Source of the DNA: Cliona cf. orientalis
Lineage: Eukaryota; Porifera; Demospongiae; Clionaida; Clionaidae
Direction: 5' to 3'
DNA length: 64,000 nt
NCBI GenBank assembly: GCA_963930775.1
Contig: OZ005691.1
Location: 5,329,000 to 5,392,999 of the forward strand
Notes under the pieces: generated by a model
Told to the model about the DNA's origin: nothing
The model's input: the letters and a program-made list of their open reading frames with translations, nothing else
The model's database searches: none
Made by a program: the position numbers and the translations under genes
In this document: positions 63,822 through 64,000 of the stretch, in pieces
Numbering within the stretch: the stretch's first letter is position 1
Layout: each line of letters opens with the position of its first letter

Positions 63822-64000
63822 AATTTGTATCATAGTATGATAAGACTACGTACCAACACTACCTAAGCAATATTATACATTAATTTAGACTATGGTGTAA
63901 TAATAATATTAATTACGGTATTATGCATCATTTGATTTGATCTTTTGTAGATAATGAGATCATAGATATACACTCAGATTGCCAGTGGTGTGGTTGGGAT
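63822..64000. other. 3' flank of the SRCR gene, window edge
   Basis: After the TAG no clear exon is seen. A ttttgtag acceptor-like site at 63950 is followed by 50 bases resembling a stretch at 26205-26240 (GAGATCAT, CAGATTGCCAGTGG, TTGGGAT). It could be a further exon or a repeat. Confidence 0.3.

Overview
This window looks like an animal genome, most likely a demosponge. Intron-containing genes use GT/AG boundaries. There is a class C (GABA-B-like) receptor pair, an SRCR/fibronectin-III/Ig-like adhesion-type gene built from phase-1 exons, a Death-fold-like domain, and a very dense mixed load of transposons. The species assignment is inference; no search could be run. There are no bacterial operons, rRNA genes or CRISPR arrays.

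Layout. 1-900: broken tyrosine-recombinase (Crypton-like) 3' exon. 900-8.4 kb: intergenic DNA with short inverted-repeat elements. 8.4-8.75 kb: first exon of a Death-fold-like gene on the minus strand. 9.1-11.3 kb: a 2.2-kb foldback element with 165-bp tandem units in both arms. 11.8-13.6 kb: a complete but decayed MULE-type transposon with matching termini and a 10-bp target duplication, encoding a CARF/ALS2CR8-like domain joined to the start of a MULE transposase. 13.9-14.9 kb: a 1-kb TTAA element, with a near-identical second copy at 41.9-42.9 kb. 15.7-22.3 kb: a 6.6-kb DNA transposon with inverted termini carrying two convergent genes, a RecQ-like SF2 helicase (+) and a multi-exon DUF6589-type protein (-). 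I read it as an AcademH-like element. 22.5-25.4 kb: LINE remnant, a dead transposase-like gene, and a glycosyltransferase-like exon. 28.5-33.1 kb: a full-length Ty3/Gypsy LTR retrotransposon (minus) with 5-bp duplications and two disabling lesions. 33-47 kb: mostly repeats, LINE remnants, a small secreted Cys-rich gene and a 51-codon membrane ORF. 47.2-49.4 and 53.5-55.7 kb: duplicated intronless GABA-B-like receptors, the first dead in its ectodomain, the second intact. 56.3-57.4 kb: a palindromic array of an about 25-bp motif, itself split by an inserted element. 57.8-63.8 kb: an eight-exon SRCR-Thr/Pro linker-FN3-Ig-like gene with three frame breaks.

Host genes that look sound are few: the intact receptor, the Cys-rich secreted protein, possibly the Death-fold exon and the 51-codon ORF. 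Most other coding sequence belongs to mobile elements. Several otherwise clean genes carry single frame breaks. Some may be assembly indels rather than true pseudogenisation, and resequencing would settle that.
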